Assembly (NCBI RefSeq): GCF_018603435.1
Contig: NZ_CP075682.1
Coordinates: forward strand, 124,001 to 188,000
Source: Chryseobacterium sp. ZHDP1
GTDB taxonomy: Bacteria > Bacteroidota > Bacteroidia > Flavobacteriales > Weeksellaceae
DNA: 64,000 nt
Direction of reading: 5' to 3'
The position numbers were made by a program, and so were the translations under genes. The notes below the pieces were generated by a model. That model saw only the letters and a list, made by a program, of their open reading frames with translations, was not told the DNA's origin and did not search any database. Of this stretch, positions 1 to 9,267 are shown in pieces. The number at the start of each line of letters is the position of its first letter. The first letter of the stretch is position 1.

Positions 1-443
1 CTGACGGAGTAATGTTATCCAACGGTCCCGGTGATCCTGAAGATAACCAACAGGCTTTAGAAATGATCAGAGGAATTTTAGGAAAAGTTCCGATCTTCGG
101 AATCTGTTTAGGACACCAGTTAATTGGTTTGGCTTGTGGCGCAAAAACGTTCAAGTTGAAATTCGGACACAGAGGTGGAAACCATCCGGTTTTAGATGTA
201 GAGAAAAACAAAGTGGCGATCACTTCCCAAAACCACGGTTACGCCGTAGATCAGGAAAGTTTGAAAGATACCGACTTAATAGAAACACACATCGCCCTGA
301 ACGACAGAACAAACGAAGGTCTGAAACACAAAATTCACCCTTGTTTCTCCGTTCAGTATCATCCTGAAGCAAGCCCGGGTCCGGAAGATGCAAACTACTT
401 ATTTGATGAGTTTATTGAATTAATGGAAAACTTTAAAAAGTAA
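1..443 (+). CDS. carA: Carbamoyl-phosphate synthase small subunit, C-terminal part
   Basis: This is the glutaminase half of carbamoyl-phosphate synthase, which frees ammonia from glutamine for the large subunit in arginine and pyrimidine synthesis. The 5' end lies outside the window; the open frame runs in from the edge. Visible class I glutamine amidotransferase marks are the SNGPGDP turn near the left edge, the nucleophile elbow GICLGHQ (Cys codon at 105-107), and the [10 protein letters not shown] segment carrying the catalytic His and Glu. About 147 residues remain, which fits the C-terminal domain. carB lies downstream, separated only by an unrelated hydrolase gene, so the pair is probably co-transcribed. 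Identification is firm. Confidence 0.96.
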   Translation, partial: DGVMLSNGPGDPEDNQQALEMIRGILGKVPIFGICLGHQLIGLACGAKTFKLKFGHRGGNHPVLDVEKNKVAITSQNHGYAVDQESLKDTDLIETHIALNDRTNEGLKHKIHPCFSVQYHPEASPGPEDANYLFDEFIELMENFKK

Positions 444-450
444 AATTATT

Positions 451-1497
451 TTGAAGTCCCTTTTTCTAACCTTCGCTACAAGTATTTTACTAAGCTGTAA
501 TACAACAAAAGTTGTTGAGCAAAAACAATTGTTTCAAAAGATTGACAGTTTGGTTCAAACCAAAAATCCAAGAACATTCAATGGAGTGGTTGTGATTTCA
601 AAAGAAGGAAAAAATATTTACGAAAAAGCTTACGGGTTTTCAAATGCTAAAAATCAGACTAAGCTTAGTCCTGACGATAGATTTTCATCAATGTCTATTG
701 CAAAGCAGATTACAGCGACTTTGGTAATGCTGGAAGTAGAAAAAGGAACCATCAGTCTTAATCAGCCAATCAATATTTATCTGAAGGATTTAAAATATGA
801 TTGGGCAAACAAGGTAACCGTTCATCATCTATTGAACAATTCTTCAGGGATTGATGCCTGGCAATTAAAAGAAGAATTACTTTTTGAGCCGGGAACTCAG
901 TTCAAGTATTCGAATATTGGTTATGCTATGCTGGGCAAAATTCTGGAAAGTGCAACCGGAAAATCTTATGAACAACTTGTTACAGAACTTTTCGGAAGAT
1001 GTGGAATGAAAAGTAGCTTTTATCCTAATACTATAAATCAGAAAAGTCTTGTTAATAGTTATGCGATTACAAAAGATGGGACAAATCTGGTCAAAGAATT
1101 TCCATATTCAGCAGAACTTTATCCTGGAAGTCATTTGATTGTTACAGCCGGAGATCTGGCAAAATGGAACAATCTCCTTCACAATGGTAAAATTCTGAAA
1201 GACGAAAGCTATCAGAAAATGATTCATTATTCTATTACTGATATTCATACACTTTTCAGTGAGAAAGAAATAGGTTATGGCTACGGATTAAGAATTAACG
1301 ACAAAGCGGATGTTTTTGAAATCGGACATACGGGATTTTCTCCGCCAGCAGGATTTACAGCTGTTAACCTATATTATCCAAAGAAGAAAATTTCGGTTAC
1401 AGTATTGGAAAATCAGGCAACAGATAATTTTGATATTGCTTATTATTTTGAACAAGAAATTAGAAATACAATCGTAAAAAGCAATTTGGTAAAATAA
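451..1497 (+). CDS. Serine hydrolase, beta-lactamase/penicillin-binding-protein-like lipoprotein
   Basis: A 348-residue member of the beta-lactamase-related serine hydrolase family (class C/AmpH-like). The N-terminus is a lipoprotein signal with a lipobox LLSC (Cys16), so it should be anchored in a membrane facing the periplasm or outside. Catalytic marks are SIAK (Ser82, Lys85, the SxxK motif), YSN (Tyr153 to Asn155), and an HTG triad near the C-terminus. The first codon is TTG, 7 bases after the carA stop; no ATG lies close enough to keep the signal peptide. The gene ends 15 bases before carB, so it is embedded in the car operon although nothing suggests a part in carbamoyl phosphate synthesis. 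The substrate is unknown. Confidence 0.85.
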   Translation: MKSLFLTFATSILLSCNTTKVVEQKQLFQKIDSLVQTKNPRTFNGVVVISKEGKNIYEKAYGFSNAKNQTKLSPDDRFSSMSIAKQITATLVMLEVEKGTISLNQPINIYLKDLKYDWANKVTVHHLLNNSSGIDAWQLKEELLFEPGTQFKYSNIGYAMLGKILESATGKSYEQLVTELFGRCGMKSSFYPNTINQKSLVNSYAITKDGTNLVKEFPYSAELYPGSHLIVTAGDLAKWNNLLHNGKILKDESYQKMIHYSITDIHTLFSEKEIGYGYGLRINDKADVFEIGHTGFSPPAGFTAVNLYYPKKKISVTVLENQATDNFDIAYYFEQEIRNTIVKSNLVK

Positions 1498-1512
1498 AAT
1501 TTAAAAAGTAAA

Positions 1513-4500
1513 ATGAAAAGAAACGACATAAAAACAATTTTAGTAATCGGTTCAGGTCCCATCATTATCGGTCAGGCGGCGGAATTTGATTACGCAGGAA
1601 CGCAGGCTTGCCTGTCTTTAAAAGAAGAAGGCTACAAGGTAATTTTGATTAACTCAAACCCTGCAACCATTATGACGGATGTTGAAATCGCAGACAAAGT
1701 CTACATCGAGCCGATTTCACTTCAGTTTGTAAGTCATATCATCAGAAAAGAACGTCCCGATGCACTTTTACCAACGCTTGGAGGACAAACCGGACTGAAT
1801 ATGGCGGTAGAACTGGAAAAATCAGGAATTTTGGAAGAATGCAAAGTTGAGGTGTTGGGAACAAAACTTTCAGCCATCAACAGAGCGGAAGACAGAGATC
1901 TTTTCCGTGAACTGATGAGAGAATTAAACGAACCCGTTCCGGAATCTGATATTGTAAACACGGTGGAAGGAGCATTAAATTTTGCAGACAGAATCGGGTA
2001 TCCTGTCATTGTTCGTCCGGCTTTCACAATGGGTGGAACAGGAGGAGGTATCGCTTCCAACGAAACGGAACTGAAAGAAATTGCTGAACTGGGATTAAAA
2101 CACAGTCCCGTAACACAGTGTCTGATTGAAAAATCAATCGCAGGTTTCAAAGAAATAGAATACGAAGTAATGCGTGATGCAAACGACAACGCCATTGTGG
2201 TTTGTAACATGGAAAATATTGATCCGGTTGGAGTTCACACAGGAGATTCAATCGTTGTGGCGCCTTCTCAGACACTTTCAGACAGAGAATATCAGTTGTT
2301 GAGAAACGCTTCACTGAAAATCATCAGAGCATTAGGAATTGAAGGAGGATGTAACGTGCAGTTGGCTTTAGATCCGCATTCATTCAATTATTATATCATC
2401 GAAGTAAACCCTAGAGTTTCGAGATCATCCGCTTTAGCATCAAAAGCAACAGGATATCCGATCGCAAAAATCGCTGCAAAAATCGCGGTAGGTTTAACAC
2501 TGGATGAAATCATGAATCCGGTAACAGGAAAGACTTATGCTTGTTTCGAACCGGCTTTAGACTATGTGGTAACAAAATTCCCAAGATTCCCTTTCGATAA
2601 ATTCGAAACAGCGGACAGAAGATTATCAACCCAGATGAAGGCTACGGGTGAAGTAATGGCAATCGGAAGAAATTTCGAAGAATCTTTACAGAAAGCTATC
2701 CGTTCTCTGGAAACAGGAATTAAACATATCGGTTTAAAAACAAAACAGGCAGCAGCTTTAACGGCTGAAGAAATCGAAAGAAGAATCAGAGTTTGTGATG
2801 ACGAAAGATTATTTATCATCGGAGATGCTTTAAGAAGAGGGTACGACTGGGAACAGATCGTAGAATGGAGCAAAATTGATAAATTCTTCATTTGGAAAAT
2901 CAAAAAACTGATTGATTTCGAAAAGACAATCGCAGAAAATAAATTCAGCAAAGAAATTTTACTGGAAGCTAAAAAACTAGGTTTTGCAGATATAAATATT
3001 GCAGTTCTGTGGAACGTGACGGAGCGTGAAGTGTTCAATTTCAGAAAAGAAAACGGAGTAATGCCGGTGTACAAAATGGTAGACACCTGCGCTGCGGAAT
3101 TCGAATCTGAAACCCCTTATTTCTACGGAACTTACGAAGAAGAAAACGAATCTGTGGTTTCGGATAAAGAAAAAATCATCGTATTAGGTTCAGGACCGAT
3201 CAGAATCGGGCAGGGAGTTGAGTTTGATTATGCAACAGTACACTCGGTTTGGGCAATCAAAGAAATGGGCTACGAAGCGATTATCATCAACAATAATCCT
3301 GAAACCGTTTCCACGGATTTCTCGATTTCAGATAAACTTTACTTCGAGCCTTTAACGGAAGAAGATGTAATGAACATCATCGAGCTGGAAAAACCAAAAG
3401 GCGTTGTGGTACAGTTCGGAGGACAGACAGCTATCAATTTAGCAGATAAATTAGCCGCTCACGGAGTTGAGATTTTGGGAACTTCCCTGGAAGATCTGGA
3501 CAGAGCGGAAAATAGAGATAAATTCGAAAAAGCGCTTCAGGAAATGCAGATTCCGCAGCCTTTAGGAAAAACTTCGGTTTCAAAAGAAGAAGCGATAAAA
3601 ATTGCCAACGAGATCGGTTATCCGGTGTTGGTTCGCCCGAGCTATGTTTTAGGAGGAAGAGCGATGGAAATCGTGTACACGGAAACAGAACTGGCGCACT
3701 ACATGGAAAATGCAGTGGAAGCAAGCCCTGAACATCCTGTTTTGGTCGACAAATACATGGTGGGAAAAGAAGTGGAAATCGATGCCATCTGCGACGGAGA
3801 AACAGTAATCATTCCGGGAATTATGGAACACATCGAAAGAGCGGGAGTTCACTCCGGAGACTCAATTGCAGTGTATCCTCCACAGAATATTTCACAAAGC
3901 GAGATCGAAACTTTGGTTGATTACACGAAAAGATTGGCGAAAGGATTAAATGTGATCGGATTAATGAACATCCAGTACGTTCTTTTCGAAGGAAATGTAT
4001 ATGTGATCGAAGTAAATCCAAGATCATCGAGAACCGTACCTTTCTTGTCTAAAATCACCGATGTTCCGATGGCAAATCTGGCTACAAAAGCAATTTTAGG
4101 ACAGAAACTGAAAGATTTAGGCTACGAAAGCGGACTGGTTCCAAACAAAGAAGGGGTTTTCGTAAAAGTTCCGGTGTTCTCTTTCTCAAAATTAACAAAA
4201 GTAGATATCTCTTTAGGACCTGAAATGAAGTCTACGGGAGAAGTAATGGGGAAAGACACCACTCTGGAAAAAGCATTATACAAAGGATTGGTTGCGGCAG
4301 GAAGAAAAGTTCCGATGCACGGTTCGATTTTGTTTACCGTTGCAGATAAACACAAGCAGGAAGCGGCTGATCTGGCAGCAAGATTCCACGAAGTTGGTTT
4401 CAGAATCTGGGCAACGGAAGGAACGGCAAAATTCTTCGAAGAAAAAGGAATTCCATGCAAAATAGGATATAAAATCGGGGAGGAGAGTGTCAACCTGATC

Positions 4501-4692
4501 GACTTGATTCAGAAAGGAAAAGTACAGTATGTTGTGAACACGATGACGAAAGGAAAACAGTCGGAAAGAGACGGTTTCCAGATCAGAAGAATGAGCGTAG
4601 AAAACGGCGTACCTTGTTTAACATCCATGGATACAGTAGAAGCCATCCTGAAAGTTATCGAAAGCATGAGTTTCAAAATGGAGACAATGTAG
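1513..4692 (+). CDS. carB: Carbamoyl-phosphate synthase large subunit
   Basis: At 1059 residues it has the usual full length. It makes carbamoyl phosphate from bicarbonate, two ATP and ammonia tunnelled from CarA. Two homologous synthase halves are visible, each beginning with a nucleotide-binding stretch ([15 protein letters not shown] near residue 13 and [15 protein letters not shown] near residue 560) followed by an ATP-grasp domain ([13 protein letters not shown] in the first, [15 protein letters not shown] in the second). The last 130 or so residues form the MGS-like allosteric domain. Start is ATG. A strong terminator follows the stop, which suggests carB closes the operon. Confidence 0.98.
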   Translation: MKRNDIKTILVIGSGPIIIGQAAEFDYAGTQACLSLKEEGYKVILINSNPATIMTDVEIADKVYIEPISLQFVSHIIRKERPDALLPTLGGQTGLNMAVELEKSGILEECKVEVLGTKLSAINRAEDRDLFRELMRELNEPVPESDIVNTVEGALNFADRIGYPVIVRPAFTMGGTGGGIASNETELKEIAELGLKHSPVTQCLIEKSIAGFKEIEYEVMRDANDNAIVVCNMENIDPVGVHTGDSIVVAPSQTLSDREYQLLRNASLKIIRALGIEGGCNVQLALDPHSFNYYIIEVNPRVSRSSALASKATGYPIAKIAAKIAVGLTLDEIMNPVTGKTYACFEPALDYVVTKFPRFPFDKFETADRRLSTQMKATGEVMAIGRNFEESLQKAIRSLETGIKHIGLKTKQAAALTAEEIERRIRVCDDERLFIIGDALRRGYDWEQIVEWSKIDKFFIWKIKKLIDFEKTIAENKFSKEILLEAKKLGFADINIAVLWNVTEREVFNFRKENGVMPVYKMVDTCAAEFESETPYFYGTYEEENESVVSDKEKIIVLGSGPIRIGQGVEFDYATVHSVWAIKEMGYEAIIINNNPETVSTDFSISDKLYFEPLTEEDVMNIIELEKPKGVVVQFGGQTAINLADKLAAHGVEILGTSLEDLDRAENRDKFEKALQEMQIPQPLGKTSVSKEEAIKIANEIGYPVLVRPSYVLGGRAMEIVYTETELAHYMENAVEASPEHPVLVDKYMVGKEVEIDAICDGETVIIPGIMEHIERAGVHSGDSIAVYPPQNISQSEIETLVDYTKRLAKGLNVIGLMNIQYVLFEGNVYVIEVNPRSSRTVPFLSKITDVPMANLATKAILGQKLKDLGYESGLVPNKEGVFVKVPVFSFSKLTKVDISLGPEMKSTGEVMGKDTTLEKALYKGLVAAGRKVPMHGSILFTVADKHKQEAADLAARFHEVGFRIWATEGTAKFFEEKGIPCKIGYKIGEESVNLIDLIQKGKVQYVVNTMTKGKQSERDGFQIRRMSVENGVPCLTSMDTVEAILKVIESMSFKMETM

Positions 4693-4724
4693 TTTTCGGA
4701 AATTTTAATGATTTACCATAAATC

Positions 4725-4757
4725 AAACCTCACAGGTTTTTAAAACCTGTGAGGTTT
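4725..4757 (+). terminator. Rho-independent terminator after carB
   Basis: A perfect 16-bp stem (4725-4740 paired with 4742-4757) with a one-base loop, followed by TGTTTTTC. It lies 33 bases after the carB stop codon. The stem is symmetrical enough to work in both directions. Confidence 0.75.
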
Positions 4758-4791
4758 TGTTTTTCATATTGTTTTTCGAATTAAATAAAGT

Positions 4792-4823
4792 AAAAGCGGG
4801 AGATTTTTTCTTCCGCTTTTTTT
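4792..4823 (+). terminator. Second terminator-like hairpin after carB
   Basis: An 8-bp stem, AAAAGCGG at 4792-4799 with CCGCTTTT at 4813-4820, followed by more T. It backs up the stronger hairpin just upstream. Confidence 0.6.
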
Positions 4824-4930
4824 ATAGAGATTTTTCAGAATTTTTTGAAGCAAAATTAAATCAATAATAATTTAATAATTCCGTACATTAGATTTTTTAA
4901 AAACCATAACACGGTCCTATAAAGTAAACC

Positions 4931-5740
4931 ATGATTAAAAAAAGCCTTATAATATTCCTTGCATCATTCTGTCATTTTATATTTTCTCAAAGCAAAACAG
5001 CTACTTATTATGCGGAAAAAGGAAGAGATCTTGTAAAGCAGAAACAGTATGCAGAAGCTATAAAGAATTATGATAAAGCAATAAGCATTAATCCGAACAG
5101 CAGTGTAGTTTTTCATCATCGTGGTGCTTCTAAAGCCAATCTCAAGGACTATAAGGGAGCGATAGCCGATTACTCAACATCAATTAAGTTGAATCCGAAT
5201 GATTTTGAAGTATTTTATAATCGTGGTGTTGCAGAATATTATTCAAAAGATATCCAAAATGCATGGAATGATTTCAATAAAAGTATAGAAATGAATGCCG
5301 ATTTTGCGCAGTCTTATTTATTCAGAGGATATTGTAATGGTGATTTAAAGAAATATGAAGAAGCATTACGTGATTTTGACAAGGCGCTTACACTTGATCC
5401 AAACAATGCGGATGGATATATCAACAGAGCTATCGTTAACATAAATGTTGGCAATAATATAGAAGCAATGGAAGATGCTGACAAATCTGTAGTATTAAAT
5501 CCACAGGATATAAGAGGTTACAATATAAGAGGACAGGCAAAAGCTTTATTGAAAAAATACAAAGATGCTATTGACGATTTTACGATTGTAATTAATAAGG
5601 ATCCGAAACATATACAGGCAATTTCCAATAGAATGTCTTTAGAATTAGAATTACACGACACTGAAGGTGCCTGTAAAGATTATTTAAGAATGAAAAAACT
5701 GGGCGAGAAAAATACCTATATGGAAACTTATTGTAATTAA
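4931..5740 (+). CDS. Secreted TPR-repeat protein
   Basis: A 269-residue protein with an N-terminal signal peptide (hydrophobic core about residues 5-18, likely cut after FSQ) and then about six tetratricopeptide repeats filling the rest. The repeats are easy to see from recurring patterns such as YDKAISINPNS, YSTSIKLNPND and FDKALTLDPNN. TPR arrays bind other proteins; the partner is not known. It is probably periplasmic or surface exposed. It stands alone after the carB terminators and starts with ATG. Function cannot be inferred further. Confidence 0.85.
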   Translation: MIKKSLIIFLASFCHFIFSQSKTATYYAEKGRDLVKQKQYAEAIKNYDKAISINPNSSVVFHHRGASKANLKDYKGAIADYSTSIKLNPNDFEVFYNRGVAEYYSKDIQNAWNDFNKSIEMNADFAQSYLFRGYCNGDLKKYEEALRDFDKALTLDPNNADGYINRAIVNINVGNNIEAMEDADKSVVLNPQDIRGYNIRGQAKALLKKYKDAIDDFTIVINKDPKHIQAISNRMSLELELHDTEGACKDYLRMKKLGEKNTYMETYCN

Positions 5741-5779
5741 TCTTTCTAAGTTTAGGAATATCAATATTAAATTGCATAT

Positions 5780-6235
5780 ATGTTAACTCTGGAAAATATT
5801 AATGAATTTTTTGCTGATTATCCGATTAAAGATATTGACTGCAATCACAATATTTTAATGGATTATGAAAAGATTTTTGAGATTTACGACGGTAAATTTG
5901 GATATTTAAGCTATCTGGAATTTAAATCTTCAGATGATTCAGAAATTTTTTTAGGCTCTTATCCGATGAACGGAGCCGATTTGTGGAAATGTAAAAAATG
6001 TGGAAAGCTCAAATTCTTTTATACTGAAACTGGCGGTCATTTTCCTCAGACTTTATCTGTTGATGTGGATTTTAATAAGAAATATCTTTCAGATCCCTTT
6101 GCAAAATCAGTCTCCATAAAAGCCGAAAAATTGAGTGATTTTATCACTATATTTGGTTTTTCCGAATTGCAAAATCCTGAAAAAATAGAAAAATTTAACG
6201 GAATTAAAGTTATTGATAAATCAAAAAGCTATTGA
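5780..6235 (+). CDS. Hypothetical protein, truncated by a 19-bp tandem duplication
   Basis: A 151-residue protein that I do not recognise. It has a CxxC pair (CKKC near residues 74-77), possibly metal binding, and no signal peptide or membrane segment. The stop at 6233-6235 is created by an exact tandem duplication (6212-6230 and 6231-6249): the second copy shifts the frame and a TGA follows. With only one copy the frame reads on for about 30 more residues (IFGYHEFNGDIAFNVIADK...) to a TAA at 6345-6347. So the intact gene is probably about 182 residues and this copy is a C-terminally truncated version. Loss of one copy would restore it. Confidence 0.65.
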   Translation: MLTLENINEFFADYPIKDIDCNHNILMDYEKIFEIYDGKFGYLSYLEFKSSDDSEIFLGSYPMNGADLWKCKKCGKLKFFYTETGGHFPQTLSVDVDFNKKYLSDPFAKSVSIKAEKLSDFITIFGFSELQNPEKIEKFNGIKVIDKSKSY

Positions 6236-6249
6236 TAAATCAAAAAGCT
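6212..6249. repeat. 19-bp exact tandem duplication that shifts a reading frame
   Basis: Two head-to-tail copies of ATTGATAAATCAAAAAGCT, at 6212-6230 and 6231-6249. Nineteen is not a multiple of three, so the duplication changes the frame of the gene beginning at 5780 and introduces its stop codon. Confidence 0.95.
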
Positions 6250-6359
6250 ATATTTTTGGTTATCATGAATTTAATGGAGATATAGCTTTTAATGTGATTG
6301 CAGATAAAACTACTTTGAGAAAAATATATGATTTTGAAAATTCATAAAAACACAAAACG

Positions 6360-6791
6360 ATGTCAGTACAAAATTTCTCTTACAGCTTCACTACTTCAAA
6401 ATCCCCTGAAGAAATCTTCAGTACTTTAATTAATCCCCGAAACTGGTGGATTGGTCTGCATCATGAAATCATTACCGGAAAATCTGAAAATCTGAATGAT
6501 GAATTTATTTTTGATGCCGGAAATGGAGTTCATCACACCGTTCAACGACTTATAGAAGTAAGTCCTTACGAGAAAATTGTTTGGGAAGTGATCGAAAGCA
6601 AACTCAAATTCGTAAACAAAATGGACGAATGGACCGGAACAAAAATTTGTTTTGAGATTTTCAAAGAAGCCGATAAAACAAAAGTTGTTTTCACGCACGA
6701 AGGCTTGAGCCCGCAATTTGAATGTTTTGGCGGCTGTTCCGGTGCATGGTCGCAATATCTGGAAAAGTTGGAGAAAGATTTGAATCAATAG
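6360..6791 (+). CDS. SRPBCC/AHSA1-family protein
   Basis: A 143-residue START-like (SRPBCC) domain protein of the Aha1/activator-of-Hsp90-C type. The family folds into a helix-grip cavity that holds hydrophobic ligands. Support comes from the N-terminal FTTSKSPEEIFSTLINPRNWW pattern in which a strand leads into 'spe-vw-alt-p-ww', the central KIVWEVIES strand, the T(K)VVFTHEGL strand and the closing GW/W-xxYLxxLxxxL helix. Length is normal. It starts with ATG 12 bases after the restored end of the gene at 5780. Ligand and role are unknown. Confidence 0.8.
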   Translation: MSVQNFSYSFTTSKSPEEIFSTLINPRNWWIGLHHEIITGKSENLNDEFIFDAGNGVHHTVQRLIEVSPYEKIVWEVIESKLKFVNKMDEWTGTKICFEIFKEADKTKVVFTHEGLSPQFECFGGCSGAWSQYLEKLEKDLNQ

Positions 6792-7068
6792 AATTTTAAG
6801 ATTTTGAAAAAAAATATCTATTCACTATAATTATAATATTTAGAGCTTATTTTATAAATAAAAGTCTCAATTTCAGAGCTTTATTCATAAGGTCTATGTC
6901 TTGTTTTCCTAATACTTTCCTTTTGCTCTTCGGAAAATTTAAATCCATTTCTTTCATCGTCTAAAATCCTTTAAATGTAACCTGGAACCCTTTCCGGAAT
7001 TTTTTCCGGAGTATCTTTCAGAATTATAAAAATTCTGTACATTTAGAACAAAACCTGTAAATTTAAAA

Positions 7069-7959
7069 ATGCACAAAAAAATCTTTTCCATTCTATTTTT
7101 CTTTTTGATTTTCACCATAAAAGCACAAACTGTATACACCGGCTTTATCGGCAATTATCCTGTTGAAATGGTGATTTATCCTTATGGGAAATTGGCTGAT
7201 GCTACATACTCTTACACTAATTTCGATGAACCGATAAGTCTGGACAATGGCAAAATAAACAATGGACATCTTATATTTCAGGAAAAGGAAAATTCAAAAA
7301 AAGATATTACGACAGCTGTTTTAACGATCAATAATTTTTCTAAATCCAAAGATAACCTCGAAGGAACATGGAAAAATACAAAAAGCAATACCGAACTCAA
7401 AGTCAGCCTTACCAAACAATATGCTTTTGATGTCGGTGAAAATATCGAATGGTCTGGAAGAGAACTGCTGCAGCCTGTTTCTCTGGGAAATAATTATTTT
7501 AAAATTGTACTTACCAAAAAGAAAGATGAATATTACCCGAAAGTTTCCGCAGTGAAGATTATTGAGAAAAAAACTGATAAAGTGTTGCAGATTCTTAATG
7601 TAGAATGCCAACCTTGGGGATTGAATAGTATTGCTGTAAATGATTATAATTTTGATGGAATTATGGATTTTTCCGTTTTTGAAAGCAGTTATGCCGGTCC
7701 CAACACTTCCAGCATTTACTTCTTATATGATAAAAAATCCCAGCAGTATTTTGAAAGTGGCTTTAGCGGAATTTCTTTGGAATTTGATCAGGCTAAAAAA
7801 AGAATTTACGAAAGGAATCAATGCTGTGCCGGTACAGTGGTGACAACCGCGGAATATAAAGTGGTGGATAACAACATGATTATACTGGGGCAACACTGCT
7901 ATCGCTGGAGCGAGAAAAAGCATGGGCTTGTAGAGAGAAAGTTAAAGGAATGCCGGTAA
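7069..7959 (+). CDS. Secreted hypothetical protein, XAC2610-like
   Basis: A 296-residue exported protein. Residues 1-21 form a signal peptide ending in KAQ. The C-terminal half has the pattern seen in XAC2610-like and FG-GAP-like Bacteroidota proteins: a short acidic calcium-loop-like segment (NDYNFDGIMDFSVF) and then a strand-rich end with three closely spaced cysteines (QCCAG and QHCYRW). It stands alone, with no close neighbour on either side. Function is unknown; the family assignment is from pattern memory and is moderate. Confidence 0.7.
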   Translation: MHKKIFSILFFFLIFTIKAQTVYTGFIGNYPVEMVIYPYGKLADATYSYTNFDEPISLDNGKINNGHLIFQEKENSKKDITTAVLTINNFSKSKDNLEGTWKNTKSNTELKVSLTKQYAFDVGENIEWSGRELLQPVSLGNNYFKIVLTKKKDEYYPKVSAVKIIEKKTDKVLQILNVECQPWGLNSIAVNDYNFDGIMDFSVFESSYAGPNTSSIYFLYDKKSQQYFESGFSGISLEFDQAKKRIYERNQCCAGTVVTTAEYKVVDNNMIILGQHCYRWSEKKHGLVERKLKECR

Positions 7960-8094
7960 ATTTTTCTTTTTATGAAAGATTTCCTATGGTAAAGGTGATA
8001 GGAAAATAAATTAGTTTTTATTCGAGTCAAAAGAATTGTGGGGAAAAGAAATTTTATATCTTTAAAACCTGAAAATTAATAACTCTGAAACCAA

Positions 8095-9246
8095 ATGACG
8101 AAACATCAGCAAAGAGTAGCCGAAGTCTATCATTTTTTCGACAATAAAGACACTGTTTTAGGATTTAGAAAATTACTGGACTGTGCAATGGATACTCAGA
8201 ATATGGAGATCTACAAAGAAGCTGTCGCATTAACTGACTGGAAAGAACAGTTTCCTTCGTACACGGAGGAACTCATCGAAAAATCAAAAAATCTTCTTCA
8301 GAAAATAGAAAAAATTCCGGTAAAAGAACAATCGCTGGAAAAATCTGTACTGAGAGCCAGAAATATTTTAAAATCCTACGGAAGCAACCGCTTTTCGCTG
8401 GGTCCTGTTTCTGTGGAAATGAATAAAGGACAGGTTTACGGCTTGGTAGGCGAAAACGGAAACGGAAAAACAACTTTACTCAGAATTCTGGCAAAAGAAA
8501 TTTCCCACAACGAAGGAGAACTGAATTATTCTTTCAACGAAGAACCAAAAAATGAATACGATCTCCGTACAAAGCTGGTTTACATTCCGCAGAGAACGGC
8601 AAAATGGTACGGAAGTTTAAAGGACAACCTGAAATTTGTACTGTCAAATTACGGTGTGAAACCTGAAGAAAATGAAACACGAACTTTAATGATGATTGCC
8701 CGTCTCGGACTTTGGAATTACAAACATCTGAAGTGGAGCGAACTTTCTTCCGGCTACAAAATGCGTTTTGAATTAGCCAGAACACTGCTGAGAAAACCGG
8801 AAATTTTATTACTGGATGAACCTCTTGCCAATCTGGATGTTTTGGCACAGCAGGTTATTCTGGAAGATTTAAAATCTATTGCAAATTCGGTTAATAATCC
8901 TATTGCGTTGATTTTGAGTTCACAGCAGCTTTACGAGGTAGAGAAAATATCAGACAAAGTTATTTTCCTGAAAAACGGGCAGTACAAAGACAATTCCGAA
9001 CTGGTAAATGAAGAAAATGACGGACTGATTATCGAAATTGATACTACAAACTCCAGAGAAGATTTATTAAAAGCATTTGAAGGTTTCCCTCTTGAAAAAC
9101 TGAATTTCAACGGAGGGGTTTATGTTGCTCATTTTTCAGCAGATACAGAGTTTCATACGGTGATGTCCGCGCTTGGAAATGCCAGAATGAATGTGGTGTA
9201 CATCCGTAATATTTCTTCTTCAACCAGAAGGTTTTTCGTAAGCTAA
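8095..9246 (+). CDS. ABC transporter ATP-binding protein
   Basis: A 383-residue ATPase of the ABC class. About 95 extra residues precede the nucleotide-binding domain. Walker A is GENGNGKTT (near residue 125), the signature is LSSGYKMRFELAR, and Walker B is LLLDEPLANLD with the D-loop following. The last 70 residues form a separate small domain. Start is ATG. The next gene, 21 bases downstream, is a large multi-span membrane protein, so the two probably form an exporter or a membrane-remodelling complex. The cargo is not known. Confidence 0.9.
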   Translation: MTKHQQRVAEVYHFFDNKDTVLGFRKLLDCAMDTQNMEIYKEAVALTDWKEQFPSYTEELIEKSKNLLQKIEKIPVKEQSLEKSVLRARNILKSYGSNRFSLGPVSVEMNKGQVYGLVGENGNGKTTLLRILAKEISHNEGELNYSFNEEPKNEYDLRTKLVYIPQRTAKWYGSLKDNLKFVLSNYGVKPEENETRTLMMIARLGLWNYKHLKWSELSSGYKMRFELARTLLRKPEILLLDEPLANLDVLAQQVILEDLKSIANSVNNPIALILSSQQLYEVEKISDKVIFLKNGQYKDNSELVNEENDGLIIEIDTTNSREDLLKAFEGFPLEKLNFNGGVYVAHFSADTEFHTVMSALGNARMNVVYIRNISSSTRRFFVS

Positions 9247-9267
9247 TTTTCTCAAATTCAACAAAAA

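Noticed and set aside
1734..4493. Several long open frames on the minus strand opposite carB
   Set aside because: They lie wholly within a well-supported gene, have no family features, and are by-products of its codon usage.
6792..7068. A minus-strand piece in the gap that could read FSEEQKESIRKTRHRPYE before a stop
   Set aside because: The frame is under 35 codons, is closed upstream by a stop, and has no start; it is at best a remnant.
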